The notes: generated by a model from the sequence alone, not told the origin. Positions 10,137 to 22,800 are shown, counted from the stretch's first letter. The stretch is DNA of 64,000 bases from Zygnema circumcarinatum (GCA_037447605.1 CM074805.1:1073446-1137445); one strand, 5' to 3'. Program-made: numbers and translations.

Positions 10137-11187
10137 GGAAAATGATACAGCGGCCCCACTTTTTGGATATCGGCGCCCCCTTTTGGGAAAAATTGTACTT
10201 TTTTTTTGGGCTAATCACCCCCCCCCCCCCCTTGGATCTTTCGGGAGGAGAGATCTTGTAGACAATCGGACCCCGCGCCTCGCGCGCAGGATCCGACTGT
10301 GCACCGACGTACGGCGCCGCGCATCGCGGCGTGGCCCGCGAGATGCAGCGAGCCTACGGAAACGTTGTCCTCACCTGACCCGTTTGGGTCAGAGGTTGCC
10401 ACGTGGCAGTCTTCCATTGGACAGCCCTGCTGCCGATCCCCCATGCCGATGCAGTGGACCCCCATAATATTTTCCACCTTGTACAGTGCGTCCCCAAGAA
10501 ATTCGCCCCGATTTTGCCGAAACCACCTTTTTGTACGGTAACTCAATGTTAGCGTATTAGGGGTGTTATCCTTACCTGACCTATTCTCCAATACAAAATC
10601 TGTTAATCGAAACGGATTTCAAACATGGGCCACGCTTTTACTCTGTACGGTAAGTACGAATAAAATCTCTAATTCGTACGGTATACGTACGGCACCAATA
10701 GAAGCTCGTGTATCTAAATCACGCTACGGTACGATACGATACGATACGTACGAACAGACATGAACTCTAACATAATACCGCTCGCCTATTGGTAACACGG
10801 ACCTTATATTTGCAAATTACAATATTTTCGCCCAGTATTTGCCGAAACCATGGCGAAAATATTATGGGGGTCCACTGCATCGGCATGGGGGATCGGCAGC
10901 AGGGCTGTCCAATGGAAGACTGCCACGTGGCAACCTCTGACCCAAACGGGTCAGGTGAGGACAACGTTTCCGTAGGCTCGCCGCATCTCGCGGGCCACGC
11001 CGCGATGCGCGGCGCCGTACGTCGGTGCACAGTCGGATCCTGCGCGCGAGGCGCGGGGTCCGATTGTCTACAAGATCTCTCCTCCCGAAAGATCCAAGGG
11101 GGGGGGTGATTAGCCAAAAAAAAAAGGACAATTTTTCCCAAAAGGGGGCGCCGATATCTAAAAAGTGGGGCCGCTGTATCATTTTCC
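10137..11187. mobile_element. Foldback element with ~335-340-base inverted arms
   Basis: Left arm 10137-10476 and right arm 10853-11187 are reverse complements at about 99 percent by eye: I see three substitutions plus length changes in the poly-T and poly-C runs. The 376-base spacer has no clear coding capacity. Open frames inside the arms are mirror images of each other with no recognisable domain, and no transposase is visible. Each arm contains a G-box palindrome (TGCCACGTGGCA) and CCATTGGAC, so the arm looks promoter-like. It could be a foldback transposon, a large MITE, or an inverted duplication of a regulatory region. A transcript would be a near-perfect hairpin. Confidence 0.75.
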
Positions 11188-11198
11188 ATACTTTTTTG

Positions 11199-11275
11199 CG
11201 ACCAGTTCTTCGTGGTTCCCCATGCTTCTTTTGTCCATGTACATGTGATGGCCTCGCCATCGTGAAATCAATGCC
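11199..11275 (+). repeat. Dispersed ~80-base repeat, copy B
   Basis: Shows the same block order as copies A and C: GGTTCCCCATG, TCCATGTACATGTGATGG, CTCGCCATCGTG and ATCAATGCC. It abuts the outer end of the right arm of the inverted-repeat element; no matching sequence is seen beside the left arm. Confidence 0.75.
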
Positions 11276-12623
11276 ACTTCCCTTTTCTTGAATGCCCTCG
11301 CCCTTTTAGGTCACAAGTAGGTTTGGACAACACTTTACGGGCAGCATCCTGAATTTTTGAAGTTAGTCTAACAAAGCTTCTACTGTTGTCAAGAGAACGC
11401 TTGGAAATTGGGATCGCCACAACACAATGGACATTACACGACAATACAGATTGACGATGATGCCTGCCGGAACTCCCCCGACATATGAAACTTTTTAAAG
11501 TGTCCCCGACAGCTAATAAGTCAACGAGATGCATCATCCACTGATAAAGCGTCCGCATTGCGAATCCAACATGTGATGAAACGTGGCTTGCATGCCTATA
11601 AACCTATGCGAGTGTTGTACGAGACGAAATGTGAGCTCCCTTCCTGCTTTCAGGGTGTCTGTTAGCGAGAGCAGGAAAGTCGTCCTTGTGCGTCAGCCCT
11701 AAACAACCTTCACTCTTCTGTCACGACTTACGAGTTGAGAGCCGAAAGCCGCCACTGTGCAGGTGACGTGAGTCGGTTTCCTCATTTATCCGCACTTCGC
11801 CGAAATGATGACGTAACGATCCGGTTTTTACAACAAAAAAAAAAAGGCAAAAAAAACACAGTGCAACACTTCGCGTGCCTCCGCTTTCTTTCTGCAAATC
11901 GGAGTGAAGTTCGCAATTTGCATCTGCCAGAAAAAGGATTTGGAGCATCAAACATTTGGAGCATCGCCTCAAAGAAGATGCCGTGATCGCAGGGACGAAG
12001 TTGGCCTTGTTGGAGGTCGAGCAGCAGCCTTTTACGTTTCGTACCAGCAGTGCATCCTTCATCCCTGCCTTACAACATCGCTGCTAAAAGATAGGCACGT
12101 AACGATGGCGACGAGGCATGCCAGCAAGCATCAGAGGATCATCTCTCGCAGCCACCAAAAGAGAATTCATGATTGGATCTGGTTTGACATGATCTCCTTC
12201 TATCAGGGGACAAGTCCAATATGGTCAACTTCATGTCTCCTCGCTGCAAGCAACAAAGCCATTTCGCTTCGCATTGAATCCCGAACGGAGGGAGGCGCTA
12301 AGCTATAACTGCTACCCAGTGCCTTATTGTTTCTCCACCGGGAAAGTTTAGCCACAGATTATGCCCTTCTGAGGAAACCCTAAACTAGCCTTTATTTCCT
12401 TTGCAGCCCAGCGGATCAACAAGGTAGCCGGAGACTAACAAAGGAACCGTCAGCCAACCTACGCCTTATGAACATTTATTTGCACGACGGTTGATTGCCG
12501 GTTCAAAATGAAAGAGACAACATGACTGCCCTTTCTTTATAAAGCCTCTACAAACTGGCGACGGCAGACTGTGCCTCTGCAGGTTCGTGCATTCAAACGG
12601 AAAGGGCACAGCCACATCCTCTT
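11276..12623. other. Intergenic region, no gene recognised
   Basis: Several short open frames exist on both strands (for example 11268-11558 on minus and 11904-12308 on plus), but none shows a domain, a convincing splice partner or a codon pattern I would trust. An A-rich tract (AAAAAAAAAAAGG) lies near 11836. Confidence 0.4.
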
Positions 12624-13310
12624 CAATAGTACAACTGCAGAATGTCCGGTACGAGCGCCAAACCCCTAGGCTGAAGCCATGTTTTTAAGGTCGCTGCAGC
12701 CTTTTCAAACTTTGCAAAGGTCGTCATTTCCGTTGGAAGGCACAAATCTTAGGAGGAGAATTGGATTAGATTCTAGCAATAGTCCATGGGGCTTTACACC
12801 CCAAGAGCTTCCAAAAGGGCAGCCTGCCACTGATTGGTCACCTCCGCCATGAAACTCCAGATTCGAACTGCCCGTTGCTCCATTCATGTAAACTGCAAAT
12901 GAGAACAAAGATCAAGAACACCAAAAGATTTCAAAAAGTCCACTTTCCATTGGCCTTCTTTTGGAGAGCAACTTTATCTAAGCAAGTCTAGAGAGGGTTT
13001 AGGATTTCTTCACGGTCAAAACCTGCCATGACATTGGCACACTTCGAACCCCCCAGTCCACTTCTGATAACTCCTTCCCTTTACTAAGGGATCATCCAAA
13101 CACTTGCAGTGACGAAGCCAGTCATATTTGGGAGATGCCAAGATTCCTGAGCACATTCAAGCAACAGTCCAACGACGTACTGACTTGAACGTGATTCATT
13201 GCAGGCATTGTAATCGAGCTACCTCATTCTACTGCGCGAGCAGGCAGTGATGATATACATTGCAGGTAGTGGGAAATCACCTCCAGGGATAGCCGTGCCG
13301 GCTCCACATT
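12624..13310 (-). pseudogene. Possible multi-exon gene fragment, unrecognised
   Basis: On the minus strand several short segments read like helical protein: EPARLSLEVISHYLQCISS (about 13245-13310), YVVGLLLECAQESWHLPN (13100-13190), MEQRAVRIWSFMAEVTNQWQ (12800-12890) and KAAATLKTWLQPRGLALVPD ending in a stop at 12624. A join between the last two (LG|F, intron about 12716-12799) keeps phase, but I could not connect the others in one frame: competing frames contain stops. It may be a decayed gene, 3' exons of an incompletely assembled gene cut by the nearby N gap, or chance. I assign no function. Confidence 0.22.
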
Positions 13311-13563
13311 ACTGGAAGTCGTCCTTGAAAGCACGTCGTTGCATTGAGGAGAAAGTAGTTAGCGTCTCTGGAAAAACTGTGGTGTCCCGCGAATCGATTA
13401 AAACCTGTAGCCTGCAAAAAATCTACCTCGATGGCCGCTTAAAGAAGAGTAATGCTTCAGAATGAATTGAATGTACGAAGCACAGAAATAGTACTCTCTG
13501 GCGACTCCCAATGATTTCCGACCATAACCTCAGACTCCACCTTCTCTAACTTCCTGCCTACCA

Positions 13564-13620
13564 CCCCCCCCCCCCCCCCCCCCCCCCCCNNNNNNNNNNC
13601 CCCCCCCCCCCCCCCCCCCC
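13564..13620. repeat. Poly-C tract interrupted by a 10-base N gap
   Basis: A run of C at 13564-13589, ten N at 13590-13599 and C again to 13620. This is an assembly gap in a homopolymer; its true length is unknown. Confidence 0.95.
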
Positions 13621-13731
13621 GCCTTCCCTCCAAAGAAACGCAAATCCCTTTTCTTTACGTCTCCTTCTGCAGCGCTTGCAGACGAGCAACACGTCCTGGA
13701 TCGCAGATTTCCAATTGGCTGCCTCACCCAA

Positions 13732-15187
13732 TCAAGGTAGTGTCTCATTTGGGAAACCTAAATGCAAAGCTTGACCCCAATGCTTCAAATCAGAAGCCGT
13801 TTGGCCCTTTCCTTTCTCACAATCACTACTTGATAGATCTGCCTCGATTGGTGTTACTGGCTGCTCCTCAGGCATCCTATGTTCCATTGGTCGCAGAGCT
13901 TCCGGCAAGTTTCCCCCCTTGCTGTGACCCCCCTCATGACCGCTGCTGCTGCGCGTGTCAATGGACCTCGCATCAGAAGAGAGGGCCCGCCCCATGGGGG
14001 GCATGGGGGCATCCGTTTGCGAAGGGCCCTGGTCCATGGTCACTATTGTACGGCGAGGGTGGTTGTGGACGTGGGAATCTGTGATTCGCAGCTCAGCCGG
14101 GTTGCTCTTTCGGAAGTCGACAGTTTTCTTTGCAGGGCAGCCGAGCACCTTGAACATGCTGCAGCGATAGTAATTCCTGAAGAAGCAAAGATGAGGACAG
14201 CAAAGCAAGGGTGTAAGGGTTTGGAGATTTGCTTCAAACACACGAAGCCTCAACCTGGGAGACTTGGAGCCTATTGACGAGTGAAAACCTAACAATTGAC
14301 TCAAGCAGCGAATTCTCGCCAAGAATCCAATACCCGAAAGGAAGACAGAGTAGACATTCTGAAGCAGAAGGAGGTGCGCAAAAACTATTGCCGTACAAAC
14401 AACAATATAAAGATAGATGCACAACAGTAATGATCAAGCACTCGCAAGGCTGCCTATGCCTATCCCTAATCTGAGCCAACAGACCAATGGTCCAAACAGC
14501 TGACTCAACAAGATGAACAAAATGAGGAGCTGTAAACAGAAGCCTATGAACGAACGCAAAGACAACAAGGCACCCACACAAAGTAAAGATTGCACACGGC
14601 AAATTGACAGTTATGGTTGATGGTAGAATTCACCACATCGTTTGTGAACCACCCAACAAGCGAAACTCTGCTATTAGCACACTAATGCTGCCGTCTCGTC
14701 TGCTTAACAGAAGAGTGCGGAGCTCTCACCGCTGATGTTGCGTTCCCCGAATGTGCTTCTGCCCATACTTGAGCCACATGAAACCATCATCTGGCACTTC
14801 CAAATTGCCTCCAAGCTGCATCATCCGAGGTCTGCACATGCTTCGCGAAAAAAGATTAACACCATATGCGGTAAAAGCAATTAAAAGCCTTCAAGTGAAT
14901 ACGCGTTTATCTCACATGCGTGTTGAACAAGTGTTCAGAAAATAAACACATCCAGAATCGCCTTCATCAGAATAAAGTAGTACCGAAAATTACTCAGGCG
15001 ATAAACAAGTCTCAAAAGAAGACGCTGCAGCCGCTAAAAGGCGCTCGCCATATTCATTGGACACGTTCAATTTAGCTTCACACCTTTTGGAGGGGCTGCC
15101 CTCTGACTCGCTTGGCAGTGCGCCACCTCCCTGCGCAGCGCAAGCTCTCTGCGGCCATTGCTGCATATCCAGCTCCGACGCGAGCAT
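13732..15187 (-). CDS. WRKY-like transcription factor with WLKYGQK heptapeptide (three exons)
   Basis: Predicted nuclear DNA-binding factor. Exons complement(join(13732..14176,14730..14831,15084..15187)) total 651 bases, 216 residues; introns are GT-AG and both phase 2, exactly as in the WRKY-like gene at the left end. The start at 15187 gives MLASELDMQQWPQ. The domain runs from about residue 48 to 108: PDDGFMWLKYGQKHIRGTQ, then RNYYRC, with zinc ligands C74, C82, H106, H108 (C-X7-C-X23-H-X1-H). The second intron is at the R-type position before NYYRC. The tail after the zinc finger is Ser/Gly/Pro rich and ends in HLGFPNETLP; a further 3' exon cannot be excluded. The heptapeptide keeps Lys but has Leu in place of Arg. 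Together with the left gene it forms a divergent paralogous pair about 12 kb apart on the same strand. Confidence 0.8.
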
Positions 15188-16407
15188 GCTGAAAAAAAGC
15201 CAGAGGGCCGACTTTGAATACCCTTCCTTGCTGCTTTCCGACTGCTCCGACTGCTGTAGGTATCAAAAAACTGATTGCAAAGGTGTGGCCTCAAATTTGT
15301 AACCCTAGAAGCTCTTGGTCGTCGTCGTCGTGAATAGGGACCAATATTGCATCTTGCGAGTTTCACAAGGACCGATGTTTGCAAATCTCTGCAAATTTAG
15401 AATCGATCCTGCGAAAGTAGATGAGACAAGTACAATATTTCCTCAAAAGCGTCGCAATTCTGCTTGCCCTATCTGCCGCTTGCCCCTCCTCAGTCGAATT
15501 CCTCCTTCCCCAAGCTTCAACCTGACCGGAAAACAGAAGAAGAGACATGGGAGACCACTACGCTCCCAGCATTAAAACTCACACAACCCCCAAAACTACT
15601 CGCCCGTAACCTAACCTCCCTCCCCCCCACCGATACCCCCCCCTCTCCTCCCTCCCTCCCTCCCAGTAGCCTCAGCTTCCTCCCTCCCTCCCTTCCTCCC
15701 CTGCAGCTGTGCCTTCAAGGCTAAGCGGCGCCGCTTGACCAAGGTGGGTCGCCATTCAAGGTACAACCCTCCTCGACACCACCCAATCACAACCTGCCAC
15801 GTTGGCATTTCTGTCTACGTGGTGGTCCCTGATTGGCCCATATCATTCCGGGCCCCGCCAAGGGGACCCGCTAAATCCAACCGGCCCATAAATGCGCAGT
15901 TACTTTGGCGCCGACCCAACAGGCCCCAAAGGACGCTTCGCCGCGCCGTACGTGCGGGAATCATTTTTTTTGAAGCATTAATGTAAATAGTTTCCCGCAA
16001 TCGGGGCCAATCAGGGCCGATTAGGCGTTGAAATCTGGAACTTTAGGGCGCCACGTGGCCCTGTCGGCGTCAGGCCGGGCGGCAGACAGTCCTGCGGGCC
16101 TAAGGACCGCCGACGGATGTTGTCGTTTTCCGGCGAGACCGCGGGGGCTGGCAGGGGGCGGGACGGCCCCTGGGCGGCTGAAAACGGGGACGGATTTTGC
16201 GGCCCGCGCTTTGACTTTCGGGAAATCCCAACTTGAAGGGAGGGCCGGTGGGCCGTACGATGGGCCTCGCACGTGGGAGGTACGGCCAGGGCGATGAGGG
16301 GAGGGTTGCTTTTGGCAATAATGGGCCGGCCGACACTTTGAGGGACGAAATTGAATGGAATTGGGTTGGGGCAGAATGTGCATTGACCGGACGATGGCGA
16401 CCGCGCA

Positions 16408-16427
16408 ATAATAATAATAATTATGAC
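16408..16427. repeat. (ATA)n microsatellite
   Basis: A short AATAAT run in the region 3' of the BIG gene. Confidence 0.8.
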
Positions 16428-16722
16428 GGGCTGGGCTGGCTAATTTAATTGCTTTTAAAGTTTTAGAGAGGAGGTGTTGCTAGGGTCAAGGGTTAGTTTT
16501 TTTTTAAGCCGAAGGATTCATGCCAATGGTGGTGACTATACAAAAACAAAATGGCATGAGCGTTCATATGAACAAACAAGCGAAGCGAAGCGCACACACG
16601 AAGTCGACGGACGACCAAAGGGACCCTTTAAACATATAGTAATGGGCAAACCAACAACCGCATGGAGCTACTAAAACTACAAGCAGCGGGGACGGGAGGG
16701 TCCAGACCATGGAGGGGACTTG

Positions 16723-16755
16723 GCCAGCAGCAGCAGCAGCAGCAGCAGCAGCATC
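16723..16755. repeat. (CAG)n microsatellite
   Basis: About ten AGC/CAG triplets, lying just beyond the BIG stop codon and hence probably in its 3' UTR (CTG on the sense strand). Confidence 0.85.
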
Positions 16756-16859
16756 AGTATACAGCAAATGTACAGAATTAATAACAGGGTCGAGCCTAGA
16801 CTAAAGCCTAGAGTTCAACAAACAAAGTCAAGGAGCAGAGTGCCCTCTGTTTTCTTCAC

Positions 16860-19800
16860 TTAGTCACACTCTCTATCGATCGCTGCCCAAACAAACTCTT
16901 CGCAGGAAGTGCAGCCATTGGAAAGCGCGACCCCAAGGAACCCGGCCAGATCCATGGCCTCCTGCAGGTCTGCCGCCCCCTGCACATCCTCCAGCCACTC
17001 GAGCAGATTCCCTGCAAACTTGAGCATCCTATCAATGTCCAATAGCTGACGCCTCATAGCAACTTCCCAAGGCTCCAACTGCTGAGCTTTCTCCTCCGCA
17101 GCACCTCCCGTCCCTCTTCCTCCGGACTCCATACCTCCGTCTCTTCCAACCTCGTTTCCAACGGACCTCCCCTCCGCATCTACAGTCCAATCCCCCCCTG
17201 CCGTCCTCATTGCAGGGTCCTTCAAAAGCCTCTGAAGTTGATCAACAATACCAATGAACACCAACATCGGCTTCACGGCAGCGAAGAGAGCCTTTTCATT
17301 GGATCCTTGACCTTCCCCTGCAGAGGCGGAGGGAGGAGGAGTCTCCGACAGCGAAGTGGCAGAGGGAGAGAGGTGCGATGAACTCGACTGTGAAGGGGAT
17401 GAAGCCGATACTCCCGCAGGCAGTCGCGGCAAAGAGCTGCTCCCAGACAGCCCTGCTGCCAAAACTCCACTTCCCACAGCCCCTGTTCCGTACGCTTGAT
17501 ATGCTTGGGCTAATGCTCGCCGCAAGAAGACAGGTTTTTGCTGCTCCCACTGCTCCCACGACTGAAGAAGAAGTGACCACATGAGCATAAACTGACCAGA
17601 CTCATCTGGGTTCCTTGTGAAAGCGAGTCCTTGCAAACGCGAACCCAGATGGGAAGGTAAAGGCAATCCATGGTTTCCCCTCAAGCCGCTCATCTCCCTC
17701 AGAGGGGACCCTCCTGCAACTGCAGGACTGCTGCCACTCCCGGAGGAGGCAGGTGTGCCTCCATCAGGATTTGAAGATTGAAGGAAGGAGGAGAGGTTGC
17801 CCTCATATATGCGGCGTTGGGTTGGTCCAGCCTGATCCAACAAAAAGGTGGCCATCTGCAGTTGAAAGGGTAGCAGTTTGGCATTGCTATCACGCCCTCC
17901 GCCTTTGCTGTCTGCACTGAAGGAGGTGTTTGTAGCGAAACGGCCGATCAGCTGTTGGCCCACCCACAGACCCCCCCACTGCAGTTAGCATTGCTCTTGG
18001 CTAAGGGACCCTTCTCTCTCCGATTCAGAAGCAACCTAACATACAAGCGTAGTATCTCGTCACTCCAAAATCCCGTCCTGAACCACCCATGCGTTTCTCG
18101 TTTGTTGAGGGTGTACTCACTGTGGCAACATCATGAAGAAGCAGACGAAGGCGGCTGCCATCTGCCCTTCCCAATGCAGAGGTTTGTTCCCACCATAGGT
18201 CACAGCAGCGCACGTACGGAGCAGAGGGCACTTCTGGACCACGCAGGGGGAACAGTCCATTGCAGAGTGTTTCGCTGTTCCGGAGAGCAGCTCCCTCCCA
18301 CTCCCTCTTCGGTGTCTGCAGAGGTCGACAATAAACTACTTCAGTAGTGCAGGGGATGGGGATGGATCTTTCCGTTTTTGAACGTTTGGACACAGAGTTG
18401 GAAGCTGATGAAGTTAGAAATGACACTGGCAAGGTCGTCTGCTAAAGCCCTGCCTTCATGTTTCACTTTAAGCCTTAATACCGGCATATCAAGCTTAACG
18501 TAAGTCTGCATTCACTAAAGCTGAACGCGAGTGAGAGAATAGGGGCATCAAGAACAGAGCAGCATACAATTCATTTTCTTCCCCTAGGCAGACGGGAGAA
18601 ACATATCCCCAAAAATTCTCGAAAAAAATCAAGCAAATGCACATCCCTTGAGAGAGTGAGCTACCTTAAGCGCCGAGTCAGCTCTCTTGGCCTCTAAATG
18701 GCATTGAAAATGAATCACGTTGAAGTGTGTCACCGTGCTGTACGCCCATTCAATGCGTGCTGCATATATTTTCCAGTGTCCTTGAGCCCACATCAGGTCT
18801 TGTTGGCAGCTAAGCAGGCCCTTACACATTTGCAATTCTCCCAATACCCCTGAATGGGGTTGTTCACCTCCTAAGTTAAGTGACTTAAGTCCTGCAAAGC
18901 AATAGTTTGCATTTACCACCATGGAATATCATCATCAGCGGACAGACAAATTGCTGCACTCACCAGACGAAGCAGAGGTGACACTGAATCTTTTGCCAAA
19001 GCAATAGGCCCCAAGCATCTCCTGCGGGCGGAGACGATAACCTTCACGACAGACCATGCATGATAGAGCATCTTTCTCCTCCTCCTCCACCAGCTCCAAT
19101 CCCTCCAACCGGGCCATACCCATCCCCTGAACACATCTCCCAACAACAAACAATACAGCCAACGTCCTTAAATGCTTCCCAGGTAGATCATTTACGCAGG
19201 AAAGACACAGCTTCGTGCTTCTCTGATATCATTTACTCTACAAGAAAACCAACATCAGAAGAGGAGCTACGTGCCAACAACAGCACAGAAGTCTGTCCAT
19301 GTCGTAATTCAGACTCGTCATAGCATAGCCCCCCACCTTGAGCAGCTCTTCCCGCCGTTGAAGAGCCCTCCTCTTCATCTCTCTTTGAGTGGCTTCCCTC
19401 AAACCCTCCACCATATCCTTGAGCTGCTGCTCCCCTGCTGCTGCCAACGTATCTAAGAGACTCTCTGCCTGAGCCCCAATGTTGTTCTCCCCCGGCACTC
19501 CCTCCAGTGCATGCAGGAGAGGCAGAATTCCCTCCTCCAGAAGGCAGACCTGTGTGGGGGGGTGCCCCTTACAGAGCCCTTCCAGCAAAGGAAGGAGGAG
19601 GGGAATGGAGGTAAGGCGCAATGCCTCCGTCCATTTCGATTGAGATTTGTACTCCATGGCAGCATCTATCTCTGGAAAAGCGCTCATCATGTAACGAACA
19701 GCCCCTGCAATCGTCCACACAACGGCAGCCGGTCACACTTACGGCAAGGATATTAGACTTGTTATGCACATTATGGTAAAGAAATAAAACCCAGATTCCG

Positions 19801-22800
19801 ATACGGCACCTACCGCTCAGGGACATTAATTCATGCAGAAGGTAATGAGAACCGATAGGAGAAAGCAGCAAAAGAAAGTAGTGCGATGTTCGGATCTTGG
19901 AACAGTCTTCTCTTTCCCTGCTTCCCACCCACTGTCGTAAATTGCAGACAAAACGCACCTGCTGGAATACCCCTTTCCAGGATGAGAGAGCGCAGCCGGT
20001 TTCCACTCGCGTCCGTTCGGATGGCCTCTCCCACCCTCACGAAATTGCTGACTGCTCGCCGATGTTCAGCAGCCATGCGGACAACATCCTCCTTCTGAAT
20101 TTAAAAATAAAATAAAAATAAAGAACACTCAATCGACTTTACCAATTAAGCGGCTTCTCAGCTGAGTGCTTCCAACAACAGACGCAAAACTGTCGGCAAC
20201 AGCGATGACATGACATGTCTGGACCAAGGCACAATCACAAGTGCGTGCAAGAAGGACCATGGGTTCACCACGGAGACTTAGCCTTTGTCACATGTAAAAA
20301 ACCCACTGAATCCCAAGCTAAAAAAAAAAACACAATTGCTCACAGCCTTCGAGAGATTTCAGAAACCAACATCACCTATCCTTACCTGAGCTTCTTCCTT
20401 TGCACGCTCTTGCAGACGATCGAACTCTGGCCAGTCATTAAGGAACGGCACGAAGTGATCCACCAATACCTCCATTGCCTGCAGCTCACCAAATGTGAGG
20501 TATGGGAGAATACGAGCTACAGTCTCTGCACTTTTTGCCTCTCTGTTCCTCTTGCGAGGAGCACTGCGTCCCGGCTGAGCACTTGGCCCTGCTTGAGAAG
20601 TTGAAAGCTTGTCCAAAAACATGCGAACTGCCTCCACTCCCAAACCAGCCCCCCCAGCAGCACTCCAACCGGCCTCCTGACCCCTCTCTCTCTCTGTGCG
20701 AGAGAGAGAGGGGTCAGGGGAAGCATCGCTTGCGTTGGCTTCAGCCACAAGACTTTCGACTGTAAGGAGAAGAGATTCAAGAGCTTCCTCTCCTGCAGAT
20801 GAACCGTCCAATGAGAGGATAACAGCCCTTCTTGCTTGGTCGAGAAGGATGGGCAGCGCTCCCAGACGGAGGAGGGCAAGTCGGTTGGCACGCAGTTTGC
20901 AGCAATGCAAGAGAAGCTTGAGAAGGAGAGAGACTTCTTGTTGTCCAGACTTTATTTCAACCTCGCTCATCTCCTGCAGTCATGCAAAGAACTCACCAGT
21001 AAGTCCACATAACGACCACACTCTCACGACAGGACAACGGCATTAACAGCCAAACTATCCATGCTTGGCCATTCGTGCGACTCCTTCAGAATTTCAACGC
21101 ATTTTGGGGGAAGTATTGAAGGCTAACCTGCACCATGTGCAGCAGCACAGCAAGACCGCCACATTCTGCCATCACCCCTGCCACTGCAAACTCAACTTCA
21201 GGGTCCAATGCCTCCTCCTGCTCATCCTCTAATTCCTTAATGATCGGCTCCGTAGCTTCTCCGTCGAGCCCCTGAAGAAGTCACAAATTCATGCCACACC
21301 ACACCACATTGATCCCCATAAGCACACATGATTTTCAGGCTGGCAACACGGTCTATCCTCTATTTCAGGGTGAATGCTAGAATCCTGCCTATCGAACTTG
21401 AAGCTGTGAGACGAGAGCGAGCACATGATGATGATGATGAGACTTTACTTGAAGCCGGAAGGTGACAGTCATCGGCGGGCAGTCTTGTAGGGGGGGGAGT
21501 TGCCCTCCTTGATGGGGAGTCTGTGCCTTCCTCCAGACAAGCTCAAAGACATTCCTCACACACAAGTCAAGGCTAATGATGTTCCCAGCCACAAGCAGCT
21601 CCATTCCGTAGTCATCCTCCACTAGACCGGCCAGCTCGAGCTGCTGACAGATTTTGTTCTTCACATCGCGCATAAGAGGCCCCACCTGCAGCAGTTACAC
21701 AAAGTTTTATGGAGCAGTCAGCAAACAGGACTCAGTACGCACGCATGTGATGCAAAATCCTGTCACTCTTAGTGTCGGTCACTTGCGTTGTCGTGCAAGT
21801 CAGTCTTCCATTGTCATGGGAAAGGCCAACAAAAAAAAAAAGGGGGGCAGCGCAAAAGCCATGTAGCCTTCTATCTCATTCGTCGTCATACGATATAAGG
21901 CAACAAAACTCTGAACCCAAAACAAAACTCGAACATACCTCAGCTGACGAATAGGGATTCTTAGTCATTGTCCCCCGGATGAACTCTTCTTGCGTGTGTG
22001 CCTTTGTGAGGACAAGTTGGTACACGGGCTCCGCTCTGCTTGGGCATACAATGCCACAGAGCTGCTCCAAAACATACTGCAGCTCAAACCAACTTCTTAT
22101 TCAGAGAACTCCCAAGTATTTTCACAGCAGCGGCAACGAGCATTTAGAAGACACTCTCAGGCAGCCACTCTACCTTCCAGCATGATACTTTACTCTTATG
22201 AATTCACCCATACAGAAGGGAGTGAACAGAGGGTGATTGACGAGAAGAGGAAGAGGGGGGGGGGTGGGTGCTCACCAGGGGCGTTCGCCCAGGCTTGCTC
22301 TGAATCCCTTGCAAGCAACGCACACATGCAGCAAGGAACACGCGTTTACTGCTTGCGTTGTCTTTCAAGAGACTGTCCAACAGCTCTACAAGGAGTCGGC
22401 GGCAGTCTTCTGTCAGCTTTGTCTTTTGCACCACAAGGCCCCGAAGGGCCAACACAGCCTCCAGAATGCGTGAGAGCAGCTTCTCTTCCAGAAACCTGAA
22501 AACGATCGAAAAAAGCACATTCAGTTGCATGCTTGTGATCATCATAGCATGATGATCCTGCAGAAACGTTAACAAAAAAGTTTCTGCAGTTTCCACGATT
22601 AAAGGAGCAACAAGATCTGTATCAGCACGAAGAGATGAGGATTGCGAGGGCTCCAAAAGTTGGTAGAATCCCTATCGTAACAGGTTATGCTGAGCTCACC
22701 TTTTGCTTATGTTTGGGACTTGAAGAAACTTGAACAGCAGCAATCCAAGCTTGTAGGCTGAGTAACCTTGCGCAATGTTTGTATGAAAACTGCGTTCCTG

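Larger units (their letters stand above)
15188..16859. promoter_or_regulatory. Intergenic: promoter of the second WRKY-like gene and 3' flank of BIG
   Basis: No gene is supported. The left half has a pyrimidine tract (15615-15710). The centre is GC-rich with CCTGATTGGCCC at about 15828, GGGGCCAATCAGGGCC near 16003 and CACGTG at 16052 and 16270. From about 16430 the DNA becomes AT-rich and is probably the 3' UTR and downstream flank of the minus-strand BIG gene. Confidence 0.5.

Noticed and set aside
10135-11260. Frames of 106-140 codons in the inverted-repeat arms
   Set aside because: The two arms encode mirror images and no known protein; they are best explained by the repeat itself.
15421-15525. 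Signal-peptide-like 34-codon frame (MRQVQYFLKSVAILLALSAA)
   Set aside because: Too short, no continuation or splice partner, and it lies upstream of the second WRKY-like gene.
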